From NCBI RefSeq assembly GCF_009755355.1, contig NZ_WQLB01000004.1, positions 124,001 to 188,000 on the forward strand: a DNA stretch of 64,000 nt, given 5' to 3'. The DNA comes from Deinococcus arboris. Its GTDB lineage: Bacteria; Deinococcota; Deinococci; Deinococcales; Deinococcaceae. Under the pieces are notes generated by a model, which did no database searches, had not been told where the DNA came from, and saw nothing but the letters and a program-made list of their open reading frames with translations. The stretch's first letter is position 1, and each line of letters begins with the position of its first letter. A program made the position numbers and the translations under genes. Below are positions 9,133 to 19,103 of the stretch, piece after piece.

Positions 9133-9336
9133 GCGGGCAGAGGAAGCGGCGGGGCCGCAAGACCAGGGGGCCTGACAGCGGTGTTCCACCGCAGGGAGGG
9201 CAGCTCGCCTTTCCAGTTCACAAAGGCCGCCTGAGACGGCGACTCGCTCAGCCGCGCATCTCCGGCGAGGCCTCTCAATTCAATGTCACACTCAAGCCTG
9301 CTCGGGGCGGCCCCTTCTGCTAGCGTGCCGGGCAGC

Positions 9337-9984
9337 ATGACCCTTCCTTCTGTCACGCCCGACTGGGCGTATGAACGCGAACACTGGCGGCGCGGCTATT
9401 TTCGTGTGGCTGGCGTGGATGAGGCCGGACGCGGCGCCTGGGCTGGCCCGGTGACCGTGGCGGCCGTCATTCTGCCGGGCCTGGCCACGGATTATCCCTT
9501 CCGCGACAGCAAGCAGCTGACACCGGCAGTGCGCGAGGCCCTGGCCGTGCAGGTGCGCGAGGTGGCGCTCAGCTGGGCCGTCGAACACGCCTGGCCCGAG
9601 GAAATTGACCGCCTGAATATCCTGGGCGCCACCCACGCGGCCGCCTTGCGGGCGCTGGCGCGCCTGAACCCGCCCCCGCAGGCGCTGGTCACCGATTACC
9701 TGAAACTGCGCGCGGGCCTGCCCATCAGCGCGCCCCCCAGGGCCGACGCCCTGAGTTACTCGGTGGCGGCCGCCAGTCTGCTGGCCAAAACAGAGCGCGA
9801 CCGCCTGATGCTGGAACTGGACGGCGAATACCCTGGGTACGGCTTTGCAGGGCATAAGGGCTACGGCGCTCCCGCCCACCGCGCGGCCTTGCAATCGCTG
9901 GGGGTCAGCCCGGTGCACCGCCGCTCGTTTGCCCCTGTCCGGGCGCTGCTGAGCCGCTCCGAGCCTTTGTTTGACCCACAATGA
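9337..9984 (+). CDS. rnhB: Ribonuclease HII
   Basis: A 215-residue cytosolic nuclease that removes RNA from RNA-DNA hybrids. The catalytic signature GVDEAGRGAWAGPV near residue 26 carries the first Asp and Glu, SKQLTP follows, and DALSYSVAAASLLAKTERDRLM holds further conserved acidic and Lys residues. The GYGFAGHKGYG motif is characteristic of RNase HII. I chose the ATG at 9337 because the conserved protein begins there; the open frame extends 18 residues upstream without family-like sequence. Its stop overlaps an ATG in the next junction, so it may be co-transcribed with the MOSC gene. Confidence 0.95.
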   Translation: MTLPSVTPDWAYEREHWRRGYFRVAGVDEAGRGAWAGPVTVAAVILPGLATDYPFRDSKQLTPAVREALAVQVREVALSWAVEHAWPEEIDRLNILGATHAAALRALARLNPPPQALVTDYLKLRAGLPISAPPRADALSYSVAAASLLAKTERDRLMLELDGEYPGYGFAGHKGYGAPAHRAALQSLGVSPVHRRSFAPVRALLSRSEPLFDPQ

Positions 9985-9988
9985 GGCC

Positions 9989-10528
9989 ATGACGGCAACG
10001 GTTCTGTGTGTGGCCCGTGACAGCACCCACCGCTTTAGCAAGGTGCCCAGCCCGGCTATTACGCTGCTGGCCGGGCTGGGCGTGGCCGGGGACGCCCACG
10101 CGGGCCGCACCGTTCAGCACCGCTCCCGCGTGCGAGCCGACCCCACACAGCCCAACCTGCGCCAGATTCACCTGATTCACGCCGAGCTGCTGAACGACCT
10201 GGCCCTGCGGGGCTTCGCCGTGCGCCCCGCCGACCTGGGCGAAAATGTGACCACACGCGGCGTGGACCTGCTCGCCCTCCCGCGCGGCACCCGGTTGAGG
10301 CTGGGTGAGGCGGTGGTTGAGGTCACCGGACTGCGCAACCCGTGCGCGCAGATTGAGGCGTTTCAGCCAGGGCTCTTGAAAGAACTCGTGGGGCGGGACG
10401 AGGCAGGGCAGCCGGTCTTCCGGGCCGGTGTCATGGGTGTGGTGCTGGTGGGCGGCGACGTACAGCCCGATGACCCCATTGAGGTCACCCTGCCCCCGCA
10501 GCCGCACGAACGGCTTCGACGGGTGTAG
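9989..10528 (+). CDS. MOSC domain protein
   Basis: A 179-residue MOSC domain, a fold that carries sulfur or binds molybdenum cofactor-related ligands. Visible marks are GVAGDAHAGRTVQHRS near the N-terminus, GENVTTRGVDLLALPRGTRLRLG in the middle and the conserved cysteine in GLRNPCAQIEAF. It stands alone without the N-terminal MOSC beta-barrel domain. The gene starts 4 bp after the rnhB stop. No molybdenum cofactor genes are nearby, so a specific substrate is not suggested. Confidence 0.9.
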   Translation: MTATVLCVARDSTHRFSKVPSPAITLLAGLGVAGDAHAGRTVQHRSRVRADPTQPNLRQIHLIHAELLNDLALRGFAVRPADLGENVTTRGVDLLALPRGTRLRLGEAVVEVTGLRNPCAQIEAFQPGLLKELVGRDEAGQPVFRAGVMGVVLVGGDVQPDDPIEVTLPPQPHERLRRV

Positions 10529-10561
10529 AGGGAGCCTCTCAACGGCGGCACTTGGGGCAAC

Positions 10562-10692
10562 TGGCGCCGCCTGCCGCAGTGCCGAGTGGCGTTCAAGCAC
10601 CAGGAGAGGACCAACAGGTCCACACCCAGACCCTGCTCCTGCTGACTCTCTGGCGCCGCATGCCCAGTTCGTGCGGCCTGAAGCACTTGGAG
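10562..10692 (+). repeat. Two imperfect direct copies of a 45-bp GC-rich motif
   Basis: Copies at about 10562-10608 and 10650-10692 both begin TGGCGCCGC and continue to TTCAAGCACC or TGAAGCACTTGG; agreement is roughly two thirds by eye. A third, weaker copy lies upstream of rpoD. The function is unknown. Confidence 0.3.
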
Positions 10693-10781
10693 GCGGTGGA
10701 ATCAGAGAGTGCCTCAGTGAGCAGTCGTGAAGGAGACTGGTAGGCTTTCTCCCCGACACCCCTCACCGCAGGCCCCTGTGG

Positions 10782-11606
10782 TTAACCGCTCCAGGCTTGG
10801 TCCTCAGCCAGGCGGCGTTCGATGCCCAGTTGCGTTTCGGTGGGCCGGAACCCCACCCGCTCGTACAGGGCCTGGGCGTGGTAGCCAGGGTCAGCCACAA
10901 TCACCAGGGTGCGTGTGCCCAGGGTCTGGCGCGCCCACTCGGCGGCCGTATGGACCAGGGTGCCGGCCAGGCCACGCGAACGCGCCTCAGGATGGGTCTC
11001 GACACTCTGGTAGCGGGCCACGCCCTGCCCCGCGTCAAAGATGCCCAGGCCGCTCAGCATGGTGCCGTCAGCCTCAAAAGCGCCAAACACCGCGCCCTGA
11101 CCGGCCGCCTGCATGGCGCGGTAGGACGCCAGCTTGCGCATCGCAAATTCACGGTAAGCCTCAGAGTCCAGCGGCTCTGGGCTGGCCGCATTGACGGCCA
11201 GACGCAGCGCCAGGGCCGCGTCCCAGTCGGCCGCGCTGCTCAGTGGCCGCCGCTCGGCGTCACGGTTCAGGCGGGTGGGCGGCACTGTGCGGATGGTGGT
11301 GAGCACGGTGTCCTCGTGAACGCCGTACCCAGCGGCGCGAAACTCATCGGCCGCGCCCTCGTCGCCGCCGGGGGTGTCCACCCCGAAGGTGCGGTGGGTG
11401 GTTCCCGGATGGGCCGCCACAAAGGCCGCTTCCCAGCGTGTCAGGTCGCCCGGCTGCGGCGGCGCCGGCATCAGCAGAAAGTTCCCCCACCAGAAGGTCG
11501 GATTGTGCGGCGAGCGAATGACGGTGGCGGCCGGGCCGCGCTCAATCTGGGCGCCCTCAAGGCGGCGCAGGGCCAGGTCGGTAAAATACGCCAGAGACGT
11601 GGACAT
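10782..11606 (-). CDS. GNAT-family N-acetyltransferase
   Basis: A 274-residue protein whose C-terminal half has a GNAT acetyl-CoA pattern: VARYQSVETHPEARSRGLAGTLVHTAAEWA (motif A, with the pyrophosphate-binding R-x-x-G-L-A/G) and then ALYERVGFRPTE. The N-terminal half is less conserved and may be a second, degenerate GNAT domain. The substrate is unknown. A TAGCCT hexamer 6 nt before the ATG supports this start and a leaderless transcript. It is a monocistronic gene by layout. Confidence 0.8.
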   Translation of the reverse strand: MSTSLAYFTDLALRRLEGAQIERGPAATVIRSPHNPTFWWGNFLLMPAPPQPGDLTRWEAAFVAAHPGTTHRTFGVDTPGGDEGAADEFRAAGYGVHEDTVLTTIRTVPPTRLNRDAERRPLSSAADWDAALALRLAVNAASPEPLDSEAYREFAMRKLASYRAMQAAGQGAVFGAFEADGTMLSGLGIFDAGQGVARYQSVETHPEARSRGLAGTLVHTAAEWARQTLGTRTLVIVADPGYHAQALYERVGFRPTETQLGIERRLAEDQAWSG

Positions 11607-11612
11607 GGCTGC

Positions 11613-11618
11613 AGGCTA
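11613..11618 (-). promoter_or_regulatory. -10 element (TAGCCT), leaderless start of the acetyltransferase gene
   Basis: TAGCCT on the minus strand lies 6 nt before the ATG at 11606. Confidence 0.5.
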
Positions 11619-11654
11619 AGGCAGCCCCGGCGCGCGCCGCATCCGCCGCCTGGC

Positions 11655-12338
11655 TCAGGGCGTGCCCGGCAAATACTGCCAGTCCACGCCGCTGAGGGCC
11701 GCACTGGCGCTGAGGCTGACCGTCACGGCTGCCGAAGTTTGTTCGGTGCGGGTCACCAGGGTGTTCCAGCCGCGCGCCAGGGTCAGGGCCGCCTGCACGC
11801 GGCCTGGCACGACCTGCCCACCAGATAGCGTCACGGTGCAGATCCGGGCACCGCTCAAGATGGCGGGGCGCTCGGCGTACAGAAACTGCCGTGTGGTCAG
11901 CACGACGTTGACCGGACTTGCCTGCAACGTGACCGCCGAGGTCGCCGGATTCAGGCGGCCAGCCACCTGGCCGCTGGCAAGAAAGCGGCCGGCCCGCAGC
12001 AGCAGCAGCCGGGCAGTGGGTGGGCTCAGGATTGGGGCCCCACGGCACTGCGCGCCCTGCACCGCCGCCGGAAAAGCGGTCAGCTCTTCGGCCAGCGTTC
12101 CCGTCTGCGGTGGGGGACTGGGCAGGGTCAGGGTATAGGCGCCGCCAGCCTCCACTGCCCCCCGCACGATGTCGCGTTCGGCGCCGTCCAACACCGCAGT
12201 CAGAATGACTTCCCCCCGAGCAGGCGGATAAATCACAGTGCCGCCGCCCTGGGCGGGCGGGGCGTAGGCCGAGCAGGCGAACAGGCCTGCCGTCAGCACC
12301 ATCCGCAGGAACGCCAGGGCCAGCGCATCAACTGACAT
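11655..12338 (-). CDS. Putative lipoprotein, function unknown
   Basis: A 227-residue protein starting MSVDALALAFLRMVLTAGLFACSAYAPP. A hydrophobic signal followed by LFAC fits a lipobox with the acylated Cys near residue 22. The mature part is rich in small and beta-forming residues, with Cys pairs (QCRGAP, RICTVT) and no recognised domain. The open frame extends 44 codons upstream, but the signal peptide fixes the start at 12338. It is probably anchored in the cell envelope. Confidence 0.6.
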   Translation of the reverse strand: MSVDALALAFLRMVLTAGLFACSAYAPPAQGGGTVIYPPARGEVILTAVLDGAERDIVRGAVEAGGAYTLTLPSPPPQTGTLAEELTAFPAAVQGAQCRGAPILSPPTARLLLLRAGRFLASGQVAGRLNPATSAVTLQASPVNVVLTTRQFLYAERPAILSGARICTVTLSGGQVVPGRVQAALTLARGWNTLVTRTEQTSAAVTVSLSASAALSGVDWQYLPGTP

Positions 12339-12663
12339 ATGCCAGAAACTTAACACTCTGGGCCGGGAGGAGACCTTAACGGTGGGCAAAAGTAGAGAGA
12401 CATGAAGTGCTGCCCTGCCTGAGCAAAGACTCGTGTTCGTCTCTCCAAGTAGTCCAGATAAATAGAGCAAACACCTCGCTGCCGTTATTCGGAAGCCACA
12501 GAGACACCACGTCTCAAGAGAGCCTTTGAATGCGCCTCTTGTTTGAGACGCCAGAGAGACAGACTCCCACTCACCGAGACTTCACCCTTCGCGTTGCAGG
12601 CTTTGCCCCGTCTCGGTGCAGCGGCCTATTCAATCTGATGCCCTTAGTCGCTTTCCACCGCGA
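12339..12663. other. Divergent intergenic region with one hairpin
   Basis: About 325 bp between the lipoprotein gene and a divergent methyltransferase gene, lower in G+C than the genes. It holds an 8-bp perfect inverted repeat, CGTCTCAA (12510-12517) with TTGAGACG (12543-12550), without a T run. Confidence 0.4.
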
Positions 12664-12669
12664 TACACT
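12664..12669 (+). promoter_or_regulatory. -10 element (TACACT), leaderless start
   Basis: TACACT, then 8 nt, then the GTG start of the methyltransferase at 12678. Confidence 0.5.
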
Positions 12670-12677
12670 GACGCTCT

Positions 12678-13403
12678 GTGTCCAATCCGCTGCCGCCTCG
12701 CCCTGAGCTGCTCCGCGCTCCCCAGTTTCCCAGGTCGCAGGCCTACGATCCGGCGTGGATTATTCAGCACGAAATGGGTCCCCACGCCCTCTGGCTTACA
12801 GAATGGCTGTGTGAAGTCATGCACCTGCGGCCGGGCATGCGGGTGCTTGACCTGGCCTGCGGCCGGGCCCTAAGTTCCATCTTTCTTGCACGCGAATTTG
12901 GGGTTCAGGTGTGGGCGACCGATCTCTGGATCTCCGCCACCGACAATGCAGAGCGAATTCGGGGGGCGGCCCTTCAGGATCAGGTGTTTCCCATCCATGC
13001 GGACGCGCGCCACCTGCCTTTTGCCGACGAATTCTTTGATGCCATCCTCTGCATTGACGCGTTTGAATACTTCGGCACCGACGCCTCGTTTCTGCCTTCC
13101 CTCATTCGGTATCTCAAGCCAGGCCATCAGGTCGGCATCGTCAACGCAGGGGTGCAAACGGAAATGGACGAGTTGCCCGGAGAGTGGCCACCTGATTTTG
13201 CCGCCTTCCATACGCCGGCCTGGTGGCGCCGCCACTGGACGATGTCACGCACGGTGCAGGTGGAAAGAGCAGAGCAGATGCCAGGGGGCCGAGCGCTGTG
13301 GATGCAGTGGAATGAGGCCGTGGGGTCGGAAAACAGCTATCTGACGACAGAGGCTGGAGCGCACCTGGGCTTTCACCGGGTGGTAGCCCGGCGCACAGGC
13401 TAG
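12678..13403 (+). CDS. SAM-dependent methyltransferase
   Basis: A 241-residue class I methyltransferase. Motif I is VLDLACGRALSSIFLAREFG (about residues 55-74), followed by WATDLWISATDN and the motif IV-like ILCIDAFEYFG. The pattern resembles small-molecule methyltransferases of the Methyltransf_11/25 type. The substrate is unknown. The GTG start is supported by TACACT 8 nt upstream (leaderless). In motif I the usual second Gly after GCG is replaced (GRALS), a minor oddity. Confidence 0.8.
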   Translation: MSNPLPPRPELLRAPQFPRSQAYDPAWIIQHEMGPHALWLTEWLCEVMHLRPGMRVLDLACGRALSSIFLAREFGVQVWATDLWISATDNAERIRGAALQDQVFPIHADARHLPFADEFFDAILCIDAFEYFGTDASFLPSLIRYLKPGHQVGIVNAGVQTEMDELPGEWPPDFAAFHTPAWWRRHWTMSRTVQVERAEQMPGGRALWMQWNEAVGSENSYLTTEAGAHLGFHRVVARRTG

Positions 13404-13638
13404 GGTGGCGCGCAGGTAGTGGGCACCTACGGCTTGACGCTCTCGATCAATTCGAACAGCGCAGTCTTCCAATCGCTCTCTCCCGGCGAGTCCAAGGCAA
13501 CAGCGTCATGTTGAAGCCACTCGAATTCTCCCAACATCTCTTGGCCGCTGTGGGCCGCGCTAGAGTCAACGGGGCAGTCCTCAGTCGGCGCGGCTGGTGG
13601 ACTACGCCTATGTTTCTTGCGCGCCCCCTGGAGCCGTT

Positions 13639-14073
13639 ATGCCCATTCGAATGATGACCCTCTGCTGCGCCGCCCTTCTGCTCCTGGGCATTTCGGCGGC
13701 TCCCCCTGCGCCCCGCACCCTGAGTTTTACAGTGGGCGCTGCCGGACAGGACATTGCGGTGCAACCTGGAGACCTGCTGCGCTTTTCTCTTAGCGCGGCG
13801 GCCGGGACAGGCTATACCTGGCGGGCGCTGGAGGTGGACCCGGCCTTTCTGACCCTGGTGGAGAAACGCACATCCAGCGTGGTCCCCGCCCAAGGGGGCG
13901 TGCCCGTCGTTGGTGGGCCAGGGCCCCTCACGGTCTACACCTACCGGGTAACCGCGGCCCTCAAGCAGGGAACAACTGACCTCACTGTCCCCCTGTATTT
14001 CGCGCACCTCCCACCTGGCCGGGCCTTTACTGCCGATGTTCGACTGGTTCAGTTCAATCTCATCGCGCGCTGA
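13639..14073 (+). CDS. Exported chagasin-like (I42) protease inhibitor candidate
   Basis: A 144-residue protein with an N-terminal signal peptide (MPIRMMTLCCAALLLLGISAAP). The mature part has a beta-rich layout resembling inhibitor family I42: AAGTGYTWRALEVDP corresponds to the NPTTGY-x-W loop, GVPVVGGPG to the G-x-G-G loop and VPLYFAHLPP to the third, RPW-like loop. These inhibitors block papain-like cysteine proteases. The loops are degenerate, so the assignment is moderate. GGAG 5 nt before the ATG at 13639 decides the start; an in-frame TTG or GTG upstream has no ribosome site. Confidence 0.6.
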   Translation: MPIRMMTLCCAALLLLGISAAPPAPRTLSFTVGAAGQDIAVQPGDLLRFSLSAAAGTGYTWRALEVDPAFLTLVEKRTSSVVPAQGGVPVVGGPGPLTVYTYRVTAALKQGTTDLTVPLYFAHLPPGRAFTADVRLVQFNLIAR

Positions 14074-14436
14074 CACCGCACAGATGAGACTGGTCACTGC
14101 GGCCGGTCTGATCCAGCAGCGTGACAGACCAGACCCAGGGCCCTCGCCTGGAGCCCTCCTTCAGGGCCGTAGGACCGCGTTCTAGCCTGCCCACGGTCAC
14201 AGAGCCATCTGGAACGCAAGCCTTTCTCCGGCTACAGCTGAATGCGGCCACACAAAAGTGAGGTGTCCCGAGCGCGTCACGCCGCACCCAGAAGGCAGTC
14301 AGCAGGGTTAGAAGAAGCTATCTCTCGGTTCACGCCATCCGATGTTGAGTTGCCCAGGCCACAGGCTCAGGGTGAGTGCCCACACCGCAGAGTTGAGCCG
14401 CAATCAGAAGCAGCTCAGCTCCGCAGTCCCTGGCCG
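14074..14436. other. Convergent intergenic region, nothing recognised
   Basis: About 360 bp between converging genes. I see no clear T-tailed hairpin, repeat copy or RNA gene. Small frames across it lack codon bias. Confidence 0.35.
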
Positions 14437-15774
14437 CTACCGGCAGTTACGGCCTGTAATGCCACAGGGCTCGCGCATGGTAAATGGCGCTTCTAGCGCG
14501 GCGTCGGCCAGGCGCCTGGCCAGGTCTGCGGCCTCCTGCACCAGCGCGGGCTCTAGGGTCCGGTCGCGCGGGGAATGGTACGCAGGGTCCTCGCCCCGGT
14601 GCAAAAACAGGGTGCGAATCCTCAGGACCTTGAACGCGGCGTGGTCACTGCGGCCAGTGAGATTGAGGCTGCGGCCGAAGGTCTCGCGGGTGCTGACCGG
14701 CTCATCCTCGAACAGGCGCACGTCTGGCTGCACCCGGCGCACCAGCGCCCGCAAATCCTCGTGGGCGGCGACCCCCAGCGGCTGGGCAGCCACCCCCACC
14801 ATGTCCAGATTCAGCACCGCGCGCGTGTGACGCAGAGACGGGCTGTACTGCTGCGCAAACAGGCGGCTGCCGTTAATGCCTGTTTCCTCGTCGTCAAACA
14901 GCACAAACCAGGCGCGCTCGGCCAGGGGGGTGCCGGCCGCCTGCCGGGCCAGATTCAGCACGGCCAGCACGCCGCTGGCGTTGTCGTTGGCGCCAGGGCT
15001 TCCCGGCACGCTGTCCAGGTGCGCGCCGAACAGCACGTCCGGCGTGGACTCCACCCGCGCGGCCAGCAGGTTGGACGCCGTGACGGTGCGCGTCCTCGTG
15101 CGGGTGGTAAACATCACGGTCTGCCCCACCTGCCGCAGCAGCGCGGCGCCGTCCTGGGCCGGCAGTTCCAGCAGCGGCAGCGTGGTGCCGTCCACCCGGC
15201 TGGGCTTGGGCGGCTGCGCGCAGTCATTGACAATCGCCAGGCCCAGGCCGCCCGCGTCCACCACAGCGTCGGCCAGCGCCGCCCAGCGCCCGGCCGGGCA
15301 GGTGGTCACGGCCAGCTGGCCCAGCAGCTGCAGGCGCTCCAGGGTGGCTGTAGTGGCGTCCGGCGGAATCCGCACCAACCGGGCCTCCTGCTCGCCGCCC
15401 TGCGCGCCCCAGAGCGGCTGGCCGCGCAGGACCTGCCCGCCCACGCGCACCTCGGCGCCCAGGCCTTCTAACACCGTGACCTCAAAGGGCTGCCGGGTCA
15501 CGCGGTAGCCCAGAGCGGTCAGGTGCGCCGCCGCCCATTCCAACGTGCGGGCATGGCCCGGCGTGCCTGGCGCGCGCGGCCCAAAGGTGCGCAGCGCCGC
15601 CCAGTCGCCGGCCACGGTGCCCTGCTGCGCGGCAGCTTGCAGCGGCGGATTGACCGGCCGCGTGAGCCAGCGGTAGCCCCACCAGCCCAGCGCCAGCAGC
15701 ACTAGCACAGGCAGCAGGATTTTCCAGGGGGCAATCGCTGGCCGCGTGGGCAGCGCGCGGGTGCGGGGGAACAT
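14437..15774 (-). CDS. M28-family zinc aminopeptidase, membrane anchored
   Basis: A 445-residue enzyme with one N-terminal transmembrane anchor (about residues 18-38), an inserted PA-like region in the middle (about 110-220) and an M28 peptidase domain. Probable zinc ligands are His in GAHLDSVPGSPGANDNASG, the Asp of GANDNASG, Glu of LFDDEETG, Asp of LNLDMVG and His of AYHSPRD. The extracytoplasmic catalytic domain would trim peptides. TATGCT lies 6 nt before the ATG, supporting this start. The C-terminal tail ending GITGRNCR is unusual but in frame. Confidence 0.9.
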   Translation of the reverse strand: MFPRTRALPTRPAIAPWKILLPVLVLLALGWWGYRWLTRPVNPPLQAAAQQGTVAGDWAALRTFGPRAPGTPGHARTLEWAAAHLTALGYRVTRQPFEVTVLEGLGAEVRVGGQVLRGQPLWGAQGGEQEARLVRIPPDATTATLERLQLLGQLAVTTCPAGRWAALADAVVDAGGLGLAIVNDCAQPPKPSRVDGTTLPLLELPAQDGAALLRQVGQTVMFTTRTRTRTVTASNLLAARVESTPDVLFGAHLDSVPGSPGANDNASGVLAVLNLARQAAGTPLAERAWFVLFDDEETGINGSRLFAQQYSPSLRHTRAVLNLDMVGVAAQPLGVAAHEDLRALVRRVQPDVRLFEDEPVSTRETFGRSLNLTGRSDHAAFKVLRIRTLFLHRGEDPAYHSPRDRTLEPALVQEAADLARRLADAALEAPFTMREPCGITGRNCR

Positions 15775-15780
15775 AGAGGC

Positions 15781-15786
15781 AGCATA
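15781..15786 (-). promoter_or_regulatory. -10 element (TATGCT), leaderless start of the M28 peptidase gene
   Basis: TATGCT on the minus strand is followed by 6 nt and the ATG at 15774. Confidence 0.5.
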
Positions 15787-16168
15787 AGGGGGCGGGACAC
15801 GGCACGTGAGCGCATCTGACCGCAGAGACCACAGCGGCCACTGACCATCTCCCTTGACCCCTTCTCAGGCAAACGACGTGAGTGTCTGTGACAGACAGCG
15901 GCGCCCACACAATTGAGGGGCACCCCTGGTCCTGGGCGAACGGGCAGACGCTAAAACTCAGGCGGGGATCAGCGAAGCCAAGAGGCGACCAAGCGGAGCA
16001 GCGAGGAATCCAGGCGGAGTCAGCCCAACTGGGGACCGCGCCGGGCCGCCTGAACAGCACAGGGACATTGGGCCGCGACCCGCTGAACGGCGGCCCTGTG
16101 CCGGCCCAGCCTGCCAGAACACGGCCTCAATAGGGCGCCTGACCGCATGCCCTTTGGCGCCGATGCTC
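15787..16168. other. Divergent intergenic region upstream of lepA
   Basis: About 380 bp between divergent genes. Apart from the -10 elements at its two ends I see nothing that I can name. Confidence 0.35.
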
Positions 16169-16174
16169 TAGACT
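16169..16174 (+). promoter_or_regulatory. -10 element (TAGACT), leaderless start of lepA
   Basis: TAGACT, then 7 nt, then the GTG start of lepA at 16182. Confidence 0.5.
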
Positions 16175-16181
16175 GCTCTGT

Positions 16182-17969
<1,788 letters not shown>

Positions 17970-17999
17970 CCGCGCCGACAATTCAGTCCCCAATCTTCT

Positions 18000-18025
18000 G
18001 ACCGGCCCCGGCCGGTCAAGTTTTG
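18000..18025 (+). terminator. Intrinsic terminator after lepA
   Basis: GACCGGCC and GGCCGGTC form a compact stem followed by AAGTTTTGTTG, 31 bp after the lepA stop. Confidence 0.7.
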
Positions 18026-18070
18026 TTGCCGAGGCCACTGCGGCCCTCTACCCTCTTTCAGTGTGACCTC

Positions 18071-18100
18071 TTGCACAAAATGCACAGTCAGTGTTACGCT
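18071..18100 (+). promoter_or_regulatory. Promoter of the coiled-coil gene pair
   Basis: TTGCAC (18071-18076), an 18-nt spacer and TACGCT (18095-18100). Downstream, CGTAAAAGC (18106-18114) and GCTTTACG (18120-18127) form a small inverted repeat in the 5' leader that could be an operator or hairpin. Confidence 0.55.
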
Positions 18101-18137
18101 TTAAACGTAAAAGCAGATGGCTTTACGCGGAGGAAAG

Positions 18138-19103
18138 ATGACGACCCACGATGCCCAATCTTTACAGCAGGCGTTCAAACAGCTCCGTCAGGAGCAGACG
18201 GCCCTACAAGGCCGGTTTCAAAGCCGCGCCGAGGTGCAACAGCAGCGCAAGAACCGCGAGGTCCTGACCCAGGCGGCTGAATACACGGTGGACAACATCG
18301 TGCGCGAATCGGCCGATGTGCAGCTGGAAGTCGGCGCTGTCATGGCGCAGCTGGAACAGCGGCTGTCCGGCGAAGCGACTAAACTGAGCCAGCTCGTGAC
18401 CGCCACCGAGGTCGCCCAGCGCGAACTGGCCGAACTGCGCCGCCTCCGGGTGGCGGCCGACGCTCTGGCCGCCCTGCAACAGGACAGCCGCGACCGGCTG
18501 GCCCGGCTGAACGGTGAACATCAGGCCCGGCTGGACGCCCTGGACCGCGAGCAGGCCGCTGACCGCCGCACCTGGGAACGCGAGGACGCTGAATTTGCCG
18601 CCGAGGCCCAGCGCATGCAGGCCGACACAGCCCGCGAACGCCAGCAGGAAGAAGCCGACCACACCTACCGGCGTCAGCGCGAGCGCCAGCACGACGCCGA
18701 CGCCCAGCACGCCGCTGACCGTGCCCAGGAGCGCGACCTCGCCGAGCGCCGCCTGACCCTGGACCGCGACTGGCGGGAGCGCGAAGCCGCCCTGCAAACG
18801 ACCGCTGAGCAGTTTGAAAAAGACCTCGCGCGCGTCGAAGCCTTTCCGCAGGTGCTGGAAGAAGAGGTCAGAAAGGCGCGCGAAGAAGGCATCCGGCAGG
18901 CAGGTGCCGACGCCAAGGTGCGCTCGGACCTGCTGGAACGCGAATGGGCGGCCAGCAAGCAGGGCTTCGAACTTCACCTTGAGTCGCTTCAGGCGTCCAT
19001 CACGGCGGCCGAGGCGCAGGTGGCCGAACTCCAGGCCCAGCAGCAGCGCGTGAGCGAACAGACCCAGGGCCTCGCGGCCCGCGCGTTCCGAGGTGAAGCG
19101 TGA
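18138..19103 (+). CDS. Coiled-coil protein, first of a paralogous pair
   Basis: A 321-residue protein that is almost entirely Ala/Glu/Gln/Arg-rich with heptad-like patterning from about residue 10 to 310, so it should be a long rod-like coiled coil. There is no signal peptide and no membrane segment. The central segment has many ER/RE pairs (TWEREDAEF, DRAQERDLAERRL, DRDWREREAAL) and it ends LAARAFRGEA. It aligns end to end with the following gene, which suggests a tandem duplication. AGGAAAG before the ATG at 18138 decides the start. The function is unknown; a scaffold role is only inference. Confidence 0.7.
   Translation: MTTHDAQSLQQAFKQLRQEQTALQGRFQSRAEVQQQRKNREVLTQAAEYTVDNIVRESADVQLEVGAVMAQLEQRLSGEATKLSQLVTATEVAQRELAELRRLRVAADALAALQQDSRDRLARLNGEHQARLDALDREQAADRRTWEREDAEFAAEAQRMQADTARERQQEEADHTYRRQRERQHDADAQHAADRAQERDLAERRLTLDRDWREREAALQTTAEQFEKDLARVEAFPQVLEEEVRKAREEGIRQAGADAKVRSDLLEREWAASKQGFELHLESLQASITAAEAQVAELQAQQQRVSEQTQGLAARAFRGEA

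Noticed and set aside
6810..9323. Several long open frames opposite rpoD and the RsmC-like gene
   Set aside because: They are antisense shadows of high-G+C genes with low-complexity Gly/Ala/Arg/His-rich products and no start signals.
13447..14097. Minus-strand open frame of 216 codons opposite the chagasin-like gene
   Set aside because: No family resemblance, poor codon pattern, and the plus strand has a signal peptide, ribosome site and recognisable loops.
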